DNA of 64,000 bases from Drosophila miranda. Lineage: Eukaryota > Arthropoda > Insecta > Diptera > Drosophilidae. The translations under genes were made by a program, and so were the position numbers. Below are positions 46,003 through 57,625 of the stretch, piece after piece (positions within the stretch are counted from its first letter, which is position 1; each line of letters opens with the position of its first letter). Location of the stretch: assembly GCF_003369915.1 (NCBI RefSeq), contig NC_046673.1, positions 13,376,001 through 13,440,000 on the forward strand. The letters run 5' to 3'. The notes beneath the pieces are model-generated. The model was not told where the DNA came from. It saw only the letters and a program-made list of their open reading frames with translations, and did not search any database.

Positions 46003-48486
46003 TTTTGAACTTTCTTGCAAATTTTCGCTTGTGCCGCAATATTTTCTTTGATTAAATGTCTGCTGCGCTGCCAACTTCTTTGAAGAATTATGTGAAAATT
46101 GCCTAAAATTCGTAGCTCGAATATATTACAACAATTGACTTTTGAATGTAGTCGATAACAATAGTGCCAATCGGTCGCAACAACTGACGTCATAAATTCA
46201 CAGCCTCAATTGTCAAGTGTTACCAAAGGAAAATATATGTATATATTAGTGGGAGATTGAAGCAATTGATTCATATTCTTTACTCTATGTTGAAGCAGGA
46301 GAGGATTGCAGGGACTGCAGGTCGGATTGTTCGTGTGATGGTCGCTTATAGTGCTTGCTTCTACTTTTCGTCTTCAGTTCTATCAGAATTTATTGAGAAA
46401 TAAATTTCCAATCTAACAAATATCGATATATCCATGTATAATTTATTTATGCATTTATATCTATCTACTCCTGTTGTTGTAATTCTGGCGACCTGGGACC
46501 CTGCTGCAGGAATATGCCAAGCTGCTGCCGTAGCGAGTGGAGTTGAAGCAGCGTTTCGTCCAACTGAAGAAAGAGATGGGAGAAGAAAACACTGCTCCAT
46601 CAAAATTTGAATTTCCCGGGTAGTGCCAGTGTGACCATATTCTGTCGGGTCAATTGTTATGTCCAGAGCTGCCAACTTTTCAAAAAGAAAAAAAAACTAT
46701 TTTTAACTTGAAGAAAACGAAAACAGATGAATATTTTCAGAAAAAAGTGTTAATAATTAAGTTCGGCTAACGGCGCGTCATCACCCTCCCTGTGGCCACT
46801 GCCATGGCCCTCCTCCGTGCGTCCCTCGCTGTTTTCTCCGCCTTTCCAGTCCGTTCGCCGTTGGTATCTCCTCCGTTGGTGATTCCGCCGTAGCTCCTCG
46901 TCCTCGCGGAAGGTAAAAGGAATGTCCTGCTGGCTGGAATGTGGCAGACACTAGCTTTGCTTAGCATCGTACGATTACTCCGTTATCTAGGGAAGCAAGG
47001 TGTAAGCTTTGTCTAAAATCGTACGATTACCCCGTTGGTTGTGGAAGGTAAAGTTCCGATCGTAAGGGCTAATGCAAGTAATAGAACTTCTGGCTAGATC
47101 ATTGCTATAGTGAAGCTGTGCGAATTCGGATGTGTCTTTTTATACAAATATATATATCCAAGTGAATTTGAAAACGTTGTGCAATCAAACACGTGCCAAG
47201 TAAATTGAAGTTCTGGTGGACTAAATTATTCATTTTGGATTAAGAAAAATAAAAGGTATTTGGACCTTACAATAGTGACACAGCTTTAACAGTCTCGTAT
47301 CATAGGGCTGGAAATCTTACTACGTTCGACACTGGGAAAGAAAAACCAATTGACCCCCCTCCAAGAACGAGGTCGTCAAAGTCCATCGATTTCTTAGTAG
47401 ATCTGGGAAAGACCTCGGATTTCCCAGGAACCAGCATCTACATAAACCAACGATAACTACAACCAAATAAACCAGAAAGAGCCGTCCGAAGATATACTAG
47501 AGTGAAACCCGAAGTTAGGTGGATGCATACTTGAGCGGAAGTACATTTTGGAGTAAGACGAGAAGAATGGTTTTCTTGCGAATTCGGAGAAACTAATATG
47601 CCGCACTCGTCAACCTTCTCGCTTATGAATTAATTCCCATTATAATGTTCCAAAGGAATTACTAGAGCACTTGGTAGGCACTTTTTTTCCAAACTTATCA
47701 TTCAATAGAGGTCATAACACATTTAACGAATATTTTGTTAAAAGTCCACCAATCAAAATACAACTTCCACAGATCTTTTCACTTCAAATACAGCTTTTCA
47801 TTCGCTATAAAAGTAAAATAAATCCATTTAAATGCGATGGTTACACAGCCTCGGGCTTCTCACCGAAAGAAGATTACATCAGAGAAAAAGGAACATCGGC
47901 AAACTAGCATAACCTCGACCAAAAATCGACCAATGGTCCAACTTTCGAAGATGTGCAGACGTCAGCAGACTCCTGAATCTCTGTAAAAACTTATAGGAGT
48001 TAAAGCGCCGTACTGAGAAGACCGTGAGGTGCTATATGAAGCTTATATGACTCTATGACGAGACCATGAAGCTTTACGCTGCCAAGATTGATAGGTGCAT
48101 CATAGCGAGGGCCAATAGGTTAGTTAAAATTTGATCCAAAATCAATCACCAAAGCATCAGAAAACCAGAGAAAATATAATTTCAACCGGAAAGTAAACGA
48201 AAATCAGAAACTTAACATACGCCTCTGCAAGTATCGGCGGGCACCTCTAACATCATCTGTTATGTCAACAGCCTGTGGTCAGCCTGCTTCCAGTGGCCTG
48301 TTAGGCGCAACAGTATGCTGTTAACGCGGGTTCTGCTGTTAACTGAGGAAGTCGCTTTCTGGTTTTTCTGTTCGCCTGGTAATAAAATATCGAAAAATAC
48401 CGTTTTGGCATCGTTTCGTCACGGAATTTCCTTTTTCGATGCCGTTGGTGCTTTTAATGTGGGTTTTAACGGAAACGATACTTAAT
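46003..48486. other. Intergenic region with possible exon fragments
   Basis: Mostly unassigned. On the minus strand, an acceptor-like CTTTCTTCAG near 46570 precedes a 32-codon open end (LDETLLQLHSLRQQLGIFL, stop near 46467). A charged segment (QDIPFTFREDEELRRNHQRR) lies at about 46750-46935. These look like orphan exon pieces but have no start or links. Short direct repeats (ATCGTACGATTAC) occur at about 46968 and 47010. No gene can be supported. Confidence 0.35.
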
Positions 48487-49576
48487 TATACCCGATACTC
48501 AAAATGAGTATTGGGGTATATTAGATTTGTGGTAAAAGTGGATGTGTGTAACGTCCAGAAGGAATCGTTTCCGACCCCATAAAGTATATATATTCTTGAT
48601 CAGCATCAATAGCCGAGTCGATTGAGCCCTGTCTGTCTGTCCGTCTGTCCGTCCGTCCGTCCGTCCGTCCGTCCGTCCGTCCCCTTCAGCGCCTAGTGCT
48701 CAAAGACTATAAGAGCTAGAGAAACGATGTTTTGGATCCAGACTTCTGCGATATGTCACTGCTACAAAAATATTTCAAAACTTCGCCCCGCCCACTTCCG
48801 CCCCCACAAAGGACGAAAATCTGTGGCATCCACATTTTTAAAGATACGATAAAACCAAAAACGCAGAATCGTAGAGGATGACTATATGTTCTAGAGTGTA
48901 AAATCTCAATTAGATCGTATAATTATTATAGCCAGAATCAAGAAAACAATTTCATTCTTTCTCGCTCTGTCTCTCTCTAACACACAGGCTTCATGGTCGG
49001 TTTTGCCAATTGCAAAATATGAGTTCAAGGATCTCAGAACCTATAAGATCCAGAGCAACCAAATTTGGTATCCACACTCCTGTGATATCGGACCTTGACC
49101 GTTTCGTGTCAAAATTTCGCAACACACCCCCTTCCGCCAAATCTCAGAGACTATTAAGGCTAGAGTAACCAAATTTGGTATCCGCACTTCTGTTAGATCT
49201 CACTATAAAACGTATATCTCAGAATTTCGCCCCACCCCCTTCCGCCCCCACAAAGGACGAAAATCTGTTGCATCCACAATATTGCACATTTGAGAAAACT
49301 AAAAACGCAGAATCATAGATAATGACCATATCTATCAGATTGCTGGATCTGGATCAGATCGGATCATTTTTGTAGCCAAAAGCAAGAAATCAATTTGCAG
49401 TGGCCACGCAGCGCCCGACGTCACGCTCAGACTGATTTTCTGTCTCTCTCGCACGCACTCTTTGTCGTGTGGTACAACATTAGCGGCGTCTGCCGCAGGA
49501 GAGCCATACTGACTTAGTATCGGGTATAACTGTAGAGTTGCGGTGTACGCAGCAACTCACAACCTTCCCCCTCGTT
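48487..49576 (+). mobile_element. DINE-1/mini-me-like Helentron (HINE), copy 2
   Basis: A ~1.09-kb copy in the same orientation as 13786-14903. It has the same tip (TTATACCCGATAC), (GTCY)n microsatellite (about 48630-48682), subterminal partner GTATCGGGTATAA near 49517-49529, terminal hairpin GAGTTGC...GCAACTC and CCCCCTCGTT end. It differs from copy 1 by small indels in the middle. Its 3' end touches the left edge of the duplicated LRR segment. Confidence 0.75.
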
Positions 49577-51174
49577 TTTTGTTTTGTTTTGTGTATTGCT
49601 TCCTTGGAGAACAAGGAACAGTTTTGAGTGTGGGTGTATAAAGATGCTTAATTTTTGATGAAACCATCATCATCATCCTGATCATCATCATCTTCATAGT
49701 CGTTGTCTTTCACTTCTGCGTCGTTGAGTACCAAACGGAATATGGTTTGTATCTTCATCAGCTTACGAAGAAACTCAGGCTCTAGATTATTGTAACGTAA
49801 GTCAACTAGAGCCAAGTTATCGCTCTCAATTGGCTGTTCTATATCGATTTCTGCATGGGATGTGGGGATGTCAGGATGTCGAATCGATTAAGATGTTGTT
49901 CGGCTCTGAGAACTCCTCTGACATGATCTTACTCGTAATCAAGTTGTCCTGAGCATACAAATATGTCAAATGCGGCAACTTGAAAACTACATCGGGCAAT
50001 TGAAACAGATAATTACATGATATATTGAGTCTTTCCAAGGCTCGCAGACTGCCAATCTCCTTTGGAAGTGTCGTCAGAAAATTATGTGCTATATTGAGAT
50101 CTGAAACGATTAGATAAAACAATAGGTATGCATGTAGCTATATGTATAAGGTAATGCTGATTGTGTCTTACTTGTTAAGACTTTGAAATCGAGGGCCAAT
50201 TTTGGTTGTATCTCTTCCATTAAATTGCCGCTAAGATCACACTCCTTAACCTCAGTCCCAGCATTGGACATAAAGCTAAATACAACTTCAGGAATTTCTG
50301 TCAGTTGGCTATGGTTGAGATCTGCAAGAAGGAAAGTGCGATTCAAATACAGGTATCCTTTTTATATATCTTCAATAGAGCTACGTATGTTTTACTCGCC
50401 AACGGAGCCAAAGTCCTTAACTGGTTAACTACAACCGTCTGACGCCTCCTTCCCCCAGCTGGCAGGGCATTGTGCTAGCGAGGAGCCCACAAAGGGCGCA
50501 TGGGTCCATAGGCTCCTGGCAGACGTACTGCAGCTAATTCTCCTTGTCGGGGCAATCGATGCAACTCACTGAAAGGTCATAGGCAACGGGACTGACAAGT
50601 GTAAAGGCTGAAGTGCAAACTTTCTGAAGGAACCTTCTTCGCAAACTGATTTCCCAGATGCACTTGGCAACAAATCGAGCAAACCCAATATGTTATTTCC
50701 CATTGTAACAGGCAGATGCACTTCAAGAAAATGTACATACAATATACCACAATTTGCCGAAGGGGTGACGCGTTTCACATGTTTTGCACCACTACACGCA
50801 TAGAATTCCAAGAAAATTGTACGAAAATTCACAAAATAGTGCCTTGACAGCGGCTGAAAGTGCCACTTACTTCCACAAAACGTTGCGCATGCGCACGCGG
50901 ACTTTGGCAGTAGGGGCAGGAGCCCTGGTGGGCCACAAAATGGAGCTGCACATATGAAAAGGTTCCCTTGTGTTGCAGCTTGCAAGTCAAGAATTAAGGT
51001 CGATATCGGTGTATTTTTCTAATGCAAATTTATGTACGCACGCATGTGCGTGTGCGTGTGCCTGTCGTGTGCGTGTTCGTGTGCCTGTGGTGGCTTTTGC
51101 ACAAACTTACCCAAAATGCCCGTGGAACTGGCGTTCTGGCACTTCGAAAACAGCGGATTAACGGCGTTCATTAA
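49577..51174. repeat. Recent segmental duplicate of 44437-45990
   Basis: The ~1.6-kb block repeats 44437-45990 at an offset of 5,134 bp with about 98-99% identity over the exons. A ~57-bp segment near 50425-50482 in intron 1 is missing from copy 1. Identity stops inside exon 1 (GTTCATTAACTG against GTTCATTAGCTG), leaving the parental promoter and first six codons behind. Confidence 0.88.
49648..51171 (-). CDS. LRRC20-like protein, duplicate copy 2 (5'-truncated)
   Basis: The exon set is 51171-51111, 50321-50172, 50100-49933 and 49850-49648. The duplication broke inside exon 1, but an internal ATG (codon 7 of copy 1) is in frame after an upstream stop, so a 193-residue protein is still possible. 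All splice sites are intact. Against copy 1 I count six amino-acid changes (R to P, I to M, D to H, A to E, T to N, T to I) and only one silent change in coding sequence. It has no copy of the parental 5' region, so expression would need a new promoter. It may be a young pseudogene with an open frame or a diverging new gene. Confidence 0.6.
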
Positions 51175-53020
51175 CTGAACTTCACTATTATTTCATTTTT
51201 AAGAGATTCACTGAATTCCTTTCGGTTACTCATATTTCACAAATTATTGAACGAAAACAATTTTTATCAGCATTTACAATCTCTAAACTGAGATAATCCG
51301 TAATAATGGTTTCGCTTTCTATCAACAGCAGATCAATGCAAATTAATTGAAGTTCTGACAAAATACTTTTGTCCAGCCAAGATCAGACTACGAATGAGAA
51401 TAAGAAGCATATTAACAAAACGCAAAATGCAACTACGAAGATAATTTGCAATATACTTTATGCATTCATGTAGTTAGCGGTAAATCAGATAAGAGAGCTG
51501 TAACACGTAGCAATTCGTCAAAATTCAACGCTAAACGTTGCGTAGAGCTTTGTCAAAATACTTATGCCGACGTGTGTATGTATATATTAGAAAAAATATG
51601 ACTGATATGGATTCTATCAAATCAAGGATTTTCTTCCGATCCCACAAGGCCGTTGCACCCCAGGAACGACCTACAAAAGCTGGCTTGTTGTTACTTGATG
51701 TTGTTGTCAGTTGTTGTGCAACAAAAACATCCAACTGGAACCCTTGCATACCATTGAAATACCGGGTTTTCCGGCACGCTATATCTCTGCTATACAGCAG
51801 CCGATCAGGGCGTGGCATGTCTTTTCATGACCGGGCGAGTCGTGCCAACCGATTGGCATCAGAAAAGAGGACATTCATTTTGTCACGATTTTCGCAAAAA
51901 ATCATGATGTTACCATCATTAAATTTGGCAAAAATCGGCCTCATTTTCGTAGTCGACATCTTGATGCCGTTCGACAGTCAGGACCCCCAGGATCCTGGGG
52001 GAGTGGGTCCTGCGCCGATCTGGCCCTATTTATCTGAGATATAGCCGTCCGAAGATTTGCACACCACTGAAATACCGGGATTTTCGGCACGCTATACCTC
52101 TGTTACACGGCAGCCGATCAGGGCGTGGCATGTCTTTTCGTGACCGGGCGAGTCCTGCCAACCGATTGGCATCAGAAAAGAGGACATTCATTTTGTCCAG
52201 GATCCAGTCGATTCTTAGTCGACATCTTGATGTCGTTCGACCCCCACACTCCTGAGAGAGTGGGTCTTGCACCGATCTGGCCCTGTTTATCTGAGATATA
52301 GAGCTGTAAACGGCAACGTGATTGGTTCAATTTACTTCATATTTTAGTTTTTGTAATATTTATGAAAATATTAATAATGCTCTCTACGCCATCGCTGGGA
52401 AAACAGTCTGCAATAGATAAATGCAAAGATGAAATAAAATTACTTGAAAAATGGTGAACAAAAGCAATGGTAGTACCTGGAGAATAAAAAAAATTACCCA
52501 CTAATAATGGGACCTCGAAAAAAATCATTCACACCAAAAGCTTTATTTTGTACAATCTCTGCATTCATATGATTTTTTTAATTTGTGCTTCTGTTGTAGA
52601 CTTTTCGCCAATATTATTGCATTTCTAAAGGGACCAAAATAAGAATTGTTCCATAAATTGCGCCAGTCGACGGAAGGAGCTGACGTCATATATCTAAAGC
52701 CTCAACTAACAAGTTTTCCAAAGAAAAATATATGTTTTTATTAGTATGAGATTAAAACAATTGATGGACTATTGTGTGCATTATGTATGCATTTCTTTAA
52801 TAGCCAGAATGTTGGGCTTACCAACGTTAATTCATTATTTTATAACAATCGATTTTTGTGTTTTTTTGTGTGTGTTTTTGTTTGTGTGTGTTAAATATAC
52901 TATAAACAGAATAAATACGAAGACGAGGTGCTCAGAGGATGAGGGAGCCGGATCCTTCCCGAGATGAGGAGATTTGTTCTTTGTGCGTGCACGTGCGTGT
53001 ATGACATTGATTGCATTGGC
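51175..53020. other. Intergenic region with a short tandem duplication
   Basis: AT-rich DNA containing two ~250-300-bp tandem units (about 51747-52045 and 52062-52303). Both begin with TGAAATACCGGG, contain CGATCAGGGCGTGGCATG, and end CTGAGATATAG. Their open frames are repeat-derived. The right end is the 3' flank of the minus-strand LRR gene. Confidence 0.5.
51747..52303. repeat. Two-unit tandem repeat
   Basis: Unit 1 (51747-52045) and unit 2 (about 52062-52303) share several long blocks, including CCGATCAGGGCGTGGCATG and GTGACCGGGCGAGTC-like sequence, the repeated GGCATCAGAAAAGAGGACAT, and TCTGGCCCT...TTATCTGAGATATAG. Unit 1 has an extra ~50-bp insert. It is probably a satellite or transposon-derived fragment; the family is not recognised. 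Confidence 0.7.
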
Positions 53021-54111
53021 CTACCAGTCATCCTCATCATCATTGCTAATCTCTAGGCGGAACGATGTCTCCAAATTCTGCAGCTTGCGACGGCACAGGC
53101 TGCCCAGCGGATTGTTGCGCAGGTCAACAACGACCAGCGTATTGCTCACTATAGCCTCATCGGTATCAATTTCTGCAAGTTCATCAATGACGATTGTTAT
53201 AGAGGGCATAAGACATCTAACATGGTAATGGAATCGCTGTGATGTAGTTTCTCACTCACCATATATCTTGTTTTCCTGAGCATCCAAGTGTGTCAAACTC
53301 TCTAACTTAAAGATAACTTGAGGTAAAACGATAAACGAATTTCTGGATATGTTCAACTTTGCCAAGGCGGTCATATTGGCAAGTTCGTCGGGCAGCCTCG
53401 ACAGATTGTTTGACGAGAGATTGAGATCTGTAATTTTCAGAGATTGTTAGATTTCTCAGATGCCAGGCAGAATAATAAGATGGAATGGAATGGAATATAT
53501 CACCTGTTATGGCGCTGAATTTCTGAGTAAATTTGGGTGTGATAGACTTGAGATCATTGCCACTTAGGTCGCAAGACTTCAACACTGTGTTGCGCATCAA
53601 GTGGTAAACAGCATCTGGTAATGTCATCAGTTGGCACTCGGAAAGGTCTGCAAGAAGTTTATAGTTAGGGCAAATATTTGATTTGTTTTACACTTTGCCT
53701 GGGTATAAGAGTTGAACCGCTAATCTGTGATATTAATACGAGTATAAGAGACTAGGAGTGTCGCCAGCCAAAAGCTTACAATCGATGGCGCTTTTGCCAG
53801 TATGTAAAGCTCTCGGCAAGTATGTATACGATATACGTGATTTTAGCAGCGTTACCCTTACCCAGATGTGCACTTTCTTCTGCCGTCTCGCACTGTTGAA
53901 TCACCTTTACCACCAGGTGTGCCATCCTCTATTCCTACAGCTGATCGTTGGCCGTCTTATCAGTGTTTTGCTCTACTCTTTATTCGGGCCCCGCGATAAC
54001 CCATCTACCAACGCGACGCAAATGTTGGCCAACACTGAGCACGTGAGGGGCAACCAACTAAAAATATAAATACGATGAGGCATTCCCCTTACCACACGCA
54101 GGGGACATCAG

Positions 54112-54145
<34 letters not shown>

Positions 54146-55427
54146 TTCCGACTCTCTCTCTCTCTGGTCCACTGAATCAGTCAGCGATCGAAAAAGCTCT
54201 GGCATGGCGAAAATGAAAGGCGAGGGAATTCCCTTCCCACAGAGAGTGCGTGGGTAAACGTAAGAGTATAAGAGTGGCATATACTCGATTGGGAAAGTGT
54301 AACAGTTGGATAGTCTTATACAGCTTACATACTCGTAGCTTATACAATCAGCTGTCCAGTGGCATGCATTGCATGCAACTTGCAAGCCAACTCCAACGCG
54401 CTAACACTCTCTGTTGTATCTGGGGACTATTGAGTATATTGAGTTATAGGAAGTGTCTTTCCCATAAAAGGAATTTAATGATGTCTCATTGCAGAACGAA
54501 TGAAATCAAAATCAAAATCAAAATCAACTCGACTCGGCTCGATCGCTAATCTCCACCGAAGTTATCAACAATTTGTGTTGTGTGCTGTTTGTGATGATAA
54601 GTGTATCATTGAATTGATGGGGCGACAAATTACCTTTCTTTGTTAAACTGACGCACAGTTACACCCATATGGGATTGTACATATGGATGTACATATGTGT
54701 GTGCTAGCGACGCACTTTGCGTGTTTGGGATGGACTGTAGGGGCAGCACTCAATTATAAACAATTTTGTTGCACTCATTCGCGTATGGGGAAGTGCGCAA
54801 TAACTGAAATTGGCTCTTGGCCAATTTCTGTTTTGTTGTGAGAATTCCATATACATATATATTACGACTTACATATGAAAGAATCAGATCGAAAAGACGG
54901 AGCAAACAAATACATATAAATATCTATACAGTGAAAGCTCTCCCTATCAGACCTTGGGAACGACTCTGGAGCCCATAAAAAACTACCATTGCTATAGAGG
55001 GAGCTGCGTTGTGCATTGGCCGTGGGTATGAATACCTACCCAAATGCTCATTTTCCTTGGCATCCTCACAGCGATGCACCACACGAATGATACCGCGTCC
55101 GGCAATAGGTGAGCATGTGGCGATGCCCCCGATACGGGCTATGTGCGCTGGCAGCCGTGGATCTTCTATGCTTTCGTTGGAACTCTCATTTGAGCTGTCA
55201 GTTGGTGTGATCTCATCACTGGCATTGTGATCTTCTCCACCTCTCGTGGTGGCATCAGTTGTGCCATCAGATGTGCCTTCATTGTTGGTTTCATTGTTGG
55301 GTGCATTGTTGCCTCCACGGACGTTGTTGCCACCGTTGTTGTTTCCTCGGTTGCCACCGTTTGCGCCCCCATTGCCCCCACTGTTATTGGACCCAAAGTT
55401 TGTAATATCGTTTCCAAAGGGCCTCAT
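53021..55427 (-). CDS. LRRC20-like leucine-rich-repeat protein, ancestral-type gene
   Basis: Four exons (55427-55040, 53647-53504, 53427-53260, 53172-53021) join in frame to 283 residues. The N-terminal ~105 residues are a low-complexity Asn/Gly then Thr/Ser/Asp-rich region. The conserved lead-in IIRVVHRCEDAKENEHLDL then enters the LRRs: LSECQLMTLPDAVY, CDLSGNDLKSITPKF, a DLNLSSNNLSRLPDEL repeat, LNISRNSFIVLPQVIF, HLDAQENKIYEID, and the cap VDLRNNPLGSLCRRKL. It ends NDDEDDW. Spacing and cap resemble vertebrate LRRC20. Intron phases and the 168-nt third exon equal those of the two shorter copies to the left, which are probably derived from this gene. Intron 1 is about 1.4 kb. Confidence 0.87.
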
Positions 55428-57221
55428 CTTTGTTGTTTGTTTGTTAGTTTCGTTGCTATACTGTTTATAATCTTGTCCCGACGGTTTTTTTTCTGCGTTA
55501 AAAATATACGTAAATAATTTTTTGCAGAACTTCACTTCGAACTTCACTCGAAAAAACAATTAGTTTTGTCCACCACCGATTTGTGTGTGTCTGTTGCCTA
55601 TTCGAGCTGTATTTGAAGGGACACAAATAAAACTGTAGTCGCGGCTTAAAATTCAATTATTTTGAACGTCCTACTGATCCGGTACGAACTGAACGTGTGT
55701 CTCTTGCGCATTGAAATATTGAAAATGCTTTTTACTTTCGGTTTTTATAGCACGGAAGAAGAAAGAAAACTGCGCACAACAAAACAAATGAAAAATAAAA
55801 TGGCAAGAAAAACAAATAATAACACACAAATTGGCATTTCTTGTTGTTGTTCGAAGAGACGATACTCTTACTCTTACAACTATAAAATGTGATATGTATT
55901 AATCTACATTAAAATCGAAGATAAAATATTAGATGGTAAATCCTTTAATGTTACACGACTCCTACAGTAAGATATCGTTTAGTGATCAGTATTATGGGGG
56001 GACTTCGTCCTTTTTCTACCTGATCAGTCTTTCCTCAGCGCGCCCGAAGAAGGAGAAATACATACATATGTATCTTTTAAATTAGAGCTATCCTCAGACA
56101 TAACAACCGCAATAGGATCTTTAATAGATGAGATCTCAAAAATATTTCGGTGATTCGATTAGAAGATTATACTCCCAACCTATTTATGAATGCATGTTCG
56201 TGATTCTTCATTTAAAATTGACATTCTTTAAAACAAAAATACATGAAATGGCATTGGCGAATGGCAATGCGTATGTCTAAAGACCCCATCTATGAGGGTA
56301 GCCGTTGCATCGCACCAAAATGTCTTGTCATCGTAAGAGCAATAGCCTCTGATATAAACAGTCTTTCTTTCTCTTGGCCCAAACGCTCTTGTTCTGCCAA
56401 CAAAAAAGTCTAAAAGTTCAATGCGAAAAGAGAGCCCCAAAGAGAGGGACATGACATTACGAGAGTGCGAGAGCCCAGAATATTATCAGTGCGAAACGCT
56501 AATAATATACATACATATCTTCGATCGTATATGTACGTATGTATGTATGTGATGTATGGTGGGAGGGGGGATACTTATAGAACCGACTTTTACGCATCTG
56601 CTGCTGCGATACCGGAACTGCCTATGTATATAGACGAAATTTTCCGCACACTTGCCAGTCAAAGCAAATTGACAGAGATCAAGACATTTTCATGTAGCGC
56701 ATATTTAATATATAATTTTACACTAATTAATGGCGTTGCTGTGTGTTATCAACCCGACAAAGAAATGCCTGACAAGGACACGTATATGCACGTAAGGCCA
56801 TTCCATTCCAGTCATTGTCATGCCTGATTTACAATGAATCTAAAGTGAATCTACTGCATGGGTGTGAGTACCAAAGACGCAAAAGCCCTAAAAGCTTGAT
56901 TGCTGCTATGAAAAGCCCCGTCAATGATTTTTGATGGCAAGGCAATAATAGTTGAAAAGCTAACAGAGCTTTTCAAGCTTTTGAAAAGGTATCCAAAAAA
57001 TACTTCGTGTGTGTGCTTAGAGAAGAGGTTGTATACAAGCTTAAAAGCTTGGGGTGTTTATAGAACACAAACACTAATTATGAAATATGTATATGGTTTC
57101 AGGTAATGGAATTCAAATAAATTTCTGCATTCCTCGAATGAACACAGTATATGTAATCTCTTTCTCACAGACCTCGGCGGGGGGCCTGCATTCAATAGAA
57201 ATGCACTCTAGGTTTAAAATT
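55428..57221. other. Intergenic DNA between the LRR gene and Pdzd8
   Basis: The first few hundred bases are the LRR gene promoter and 5' UTR. The rest is AT-rich without a supportable gene; short frames have no features. Confidence 0.4.
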
Positions 57222-57227
57222 TTTATT
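57222..57227 (-). terminator. Candidate Pdzd8 poly(A) signal
   Basis: AATAAA on the minus strand about 400 nt after the Pdzd8 stop codon. The intervening 3' UTR includes a GTAGG-rich short tandem near 57536-57582. Confidence 0.45.
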
Positions 57228-57625
57228 CGTCAAAAACAAAACTGAAACACTAGAGATATCATTTGATGTTCATATCGGATTTTGATGCATCCAACGTTTA
57301 AATATTATATACAAATTTGACAAATTTTAAAACCGAGCCGATACGACAAATAAAGCGCAAAGAACAACTAAAATTTGATTGGAACAAACGGCTAAAAATT
57401 AAATACTTTTAGGTAAGAGTATGCCACAACACGGATTAAAAATGCCTATAGGTTTCACTAACATTGACATTTCCAGTCTACGATCTTAAAAATAATTACG
57501 AATCGACTACGAGTACACACGAATAAGTATGCGTATAGGTAGGTGTATAGGTAGGTGTTTAGGTAGGGTAGGTAGGGTAGGTATTATGAATCATGATTAA
57601 TGGGGCATCTGTCATCTGGTATATA

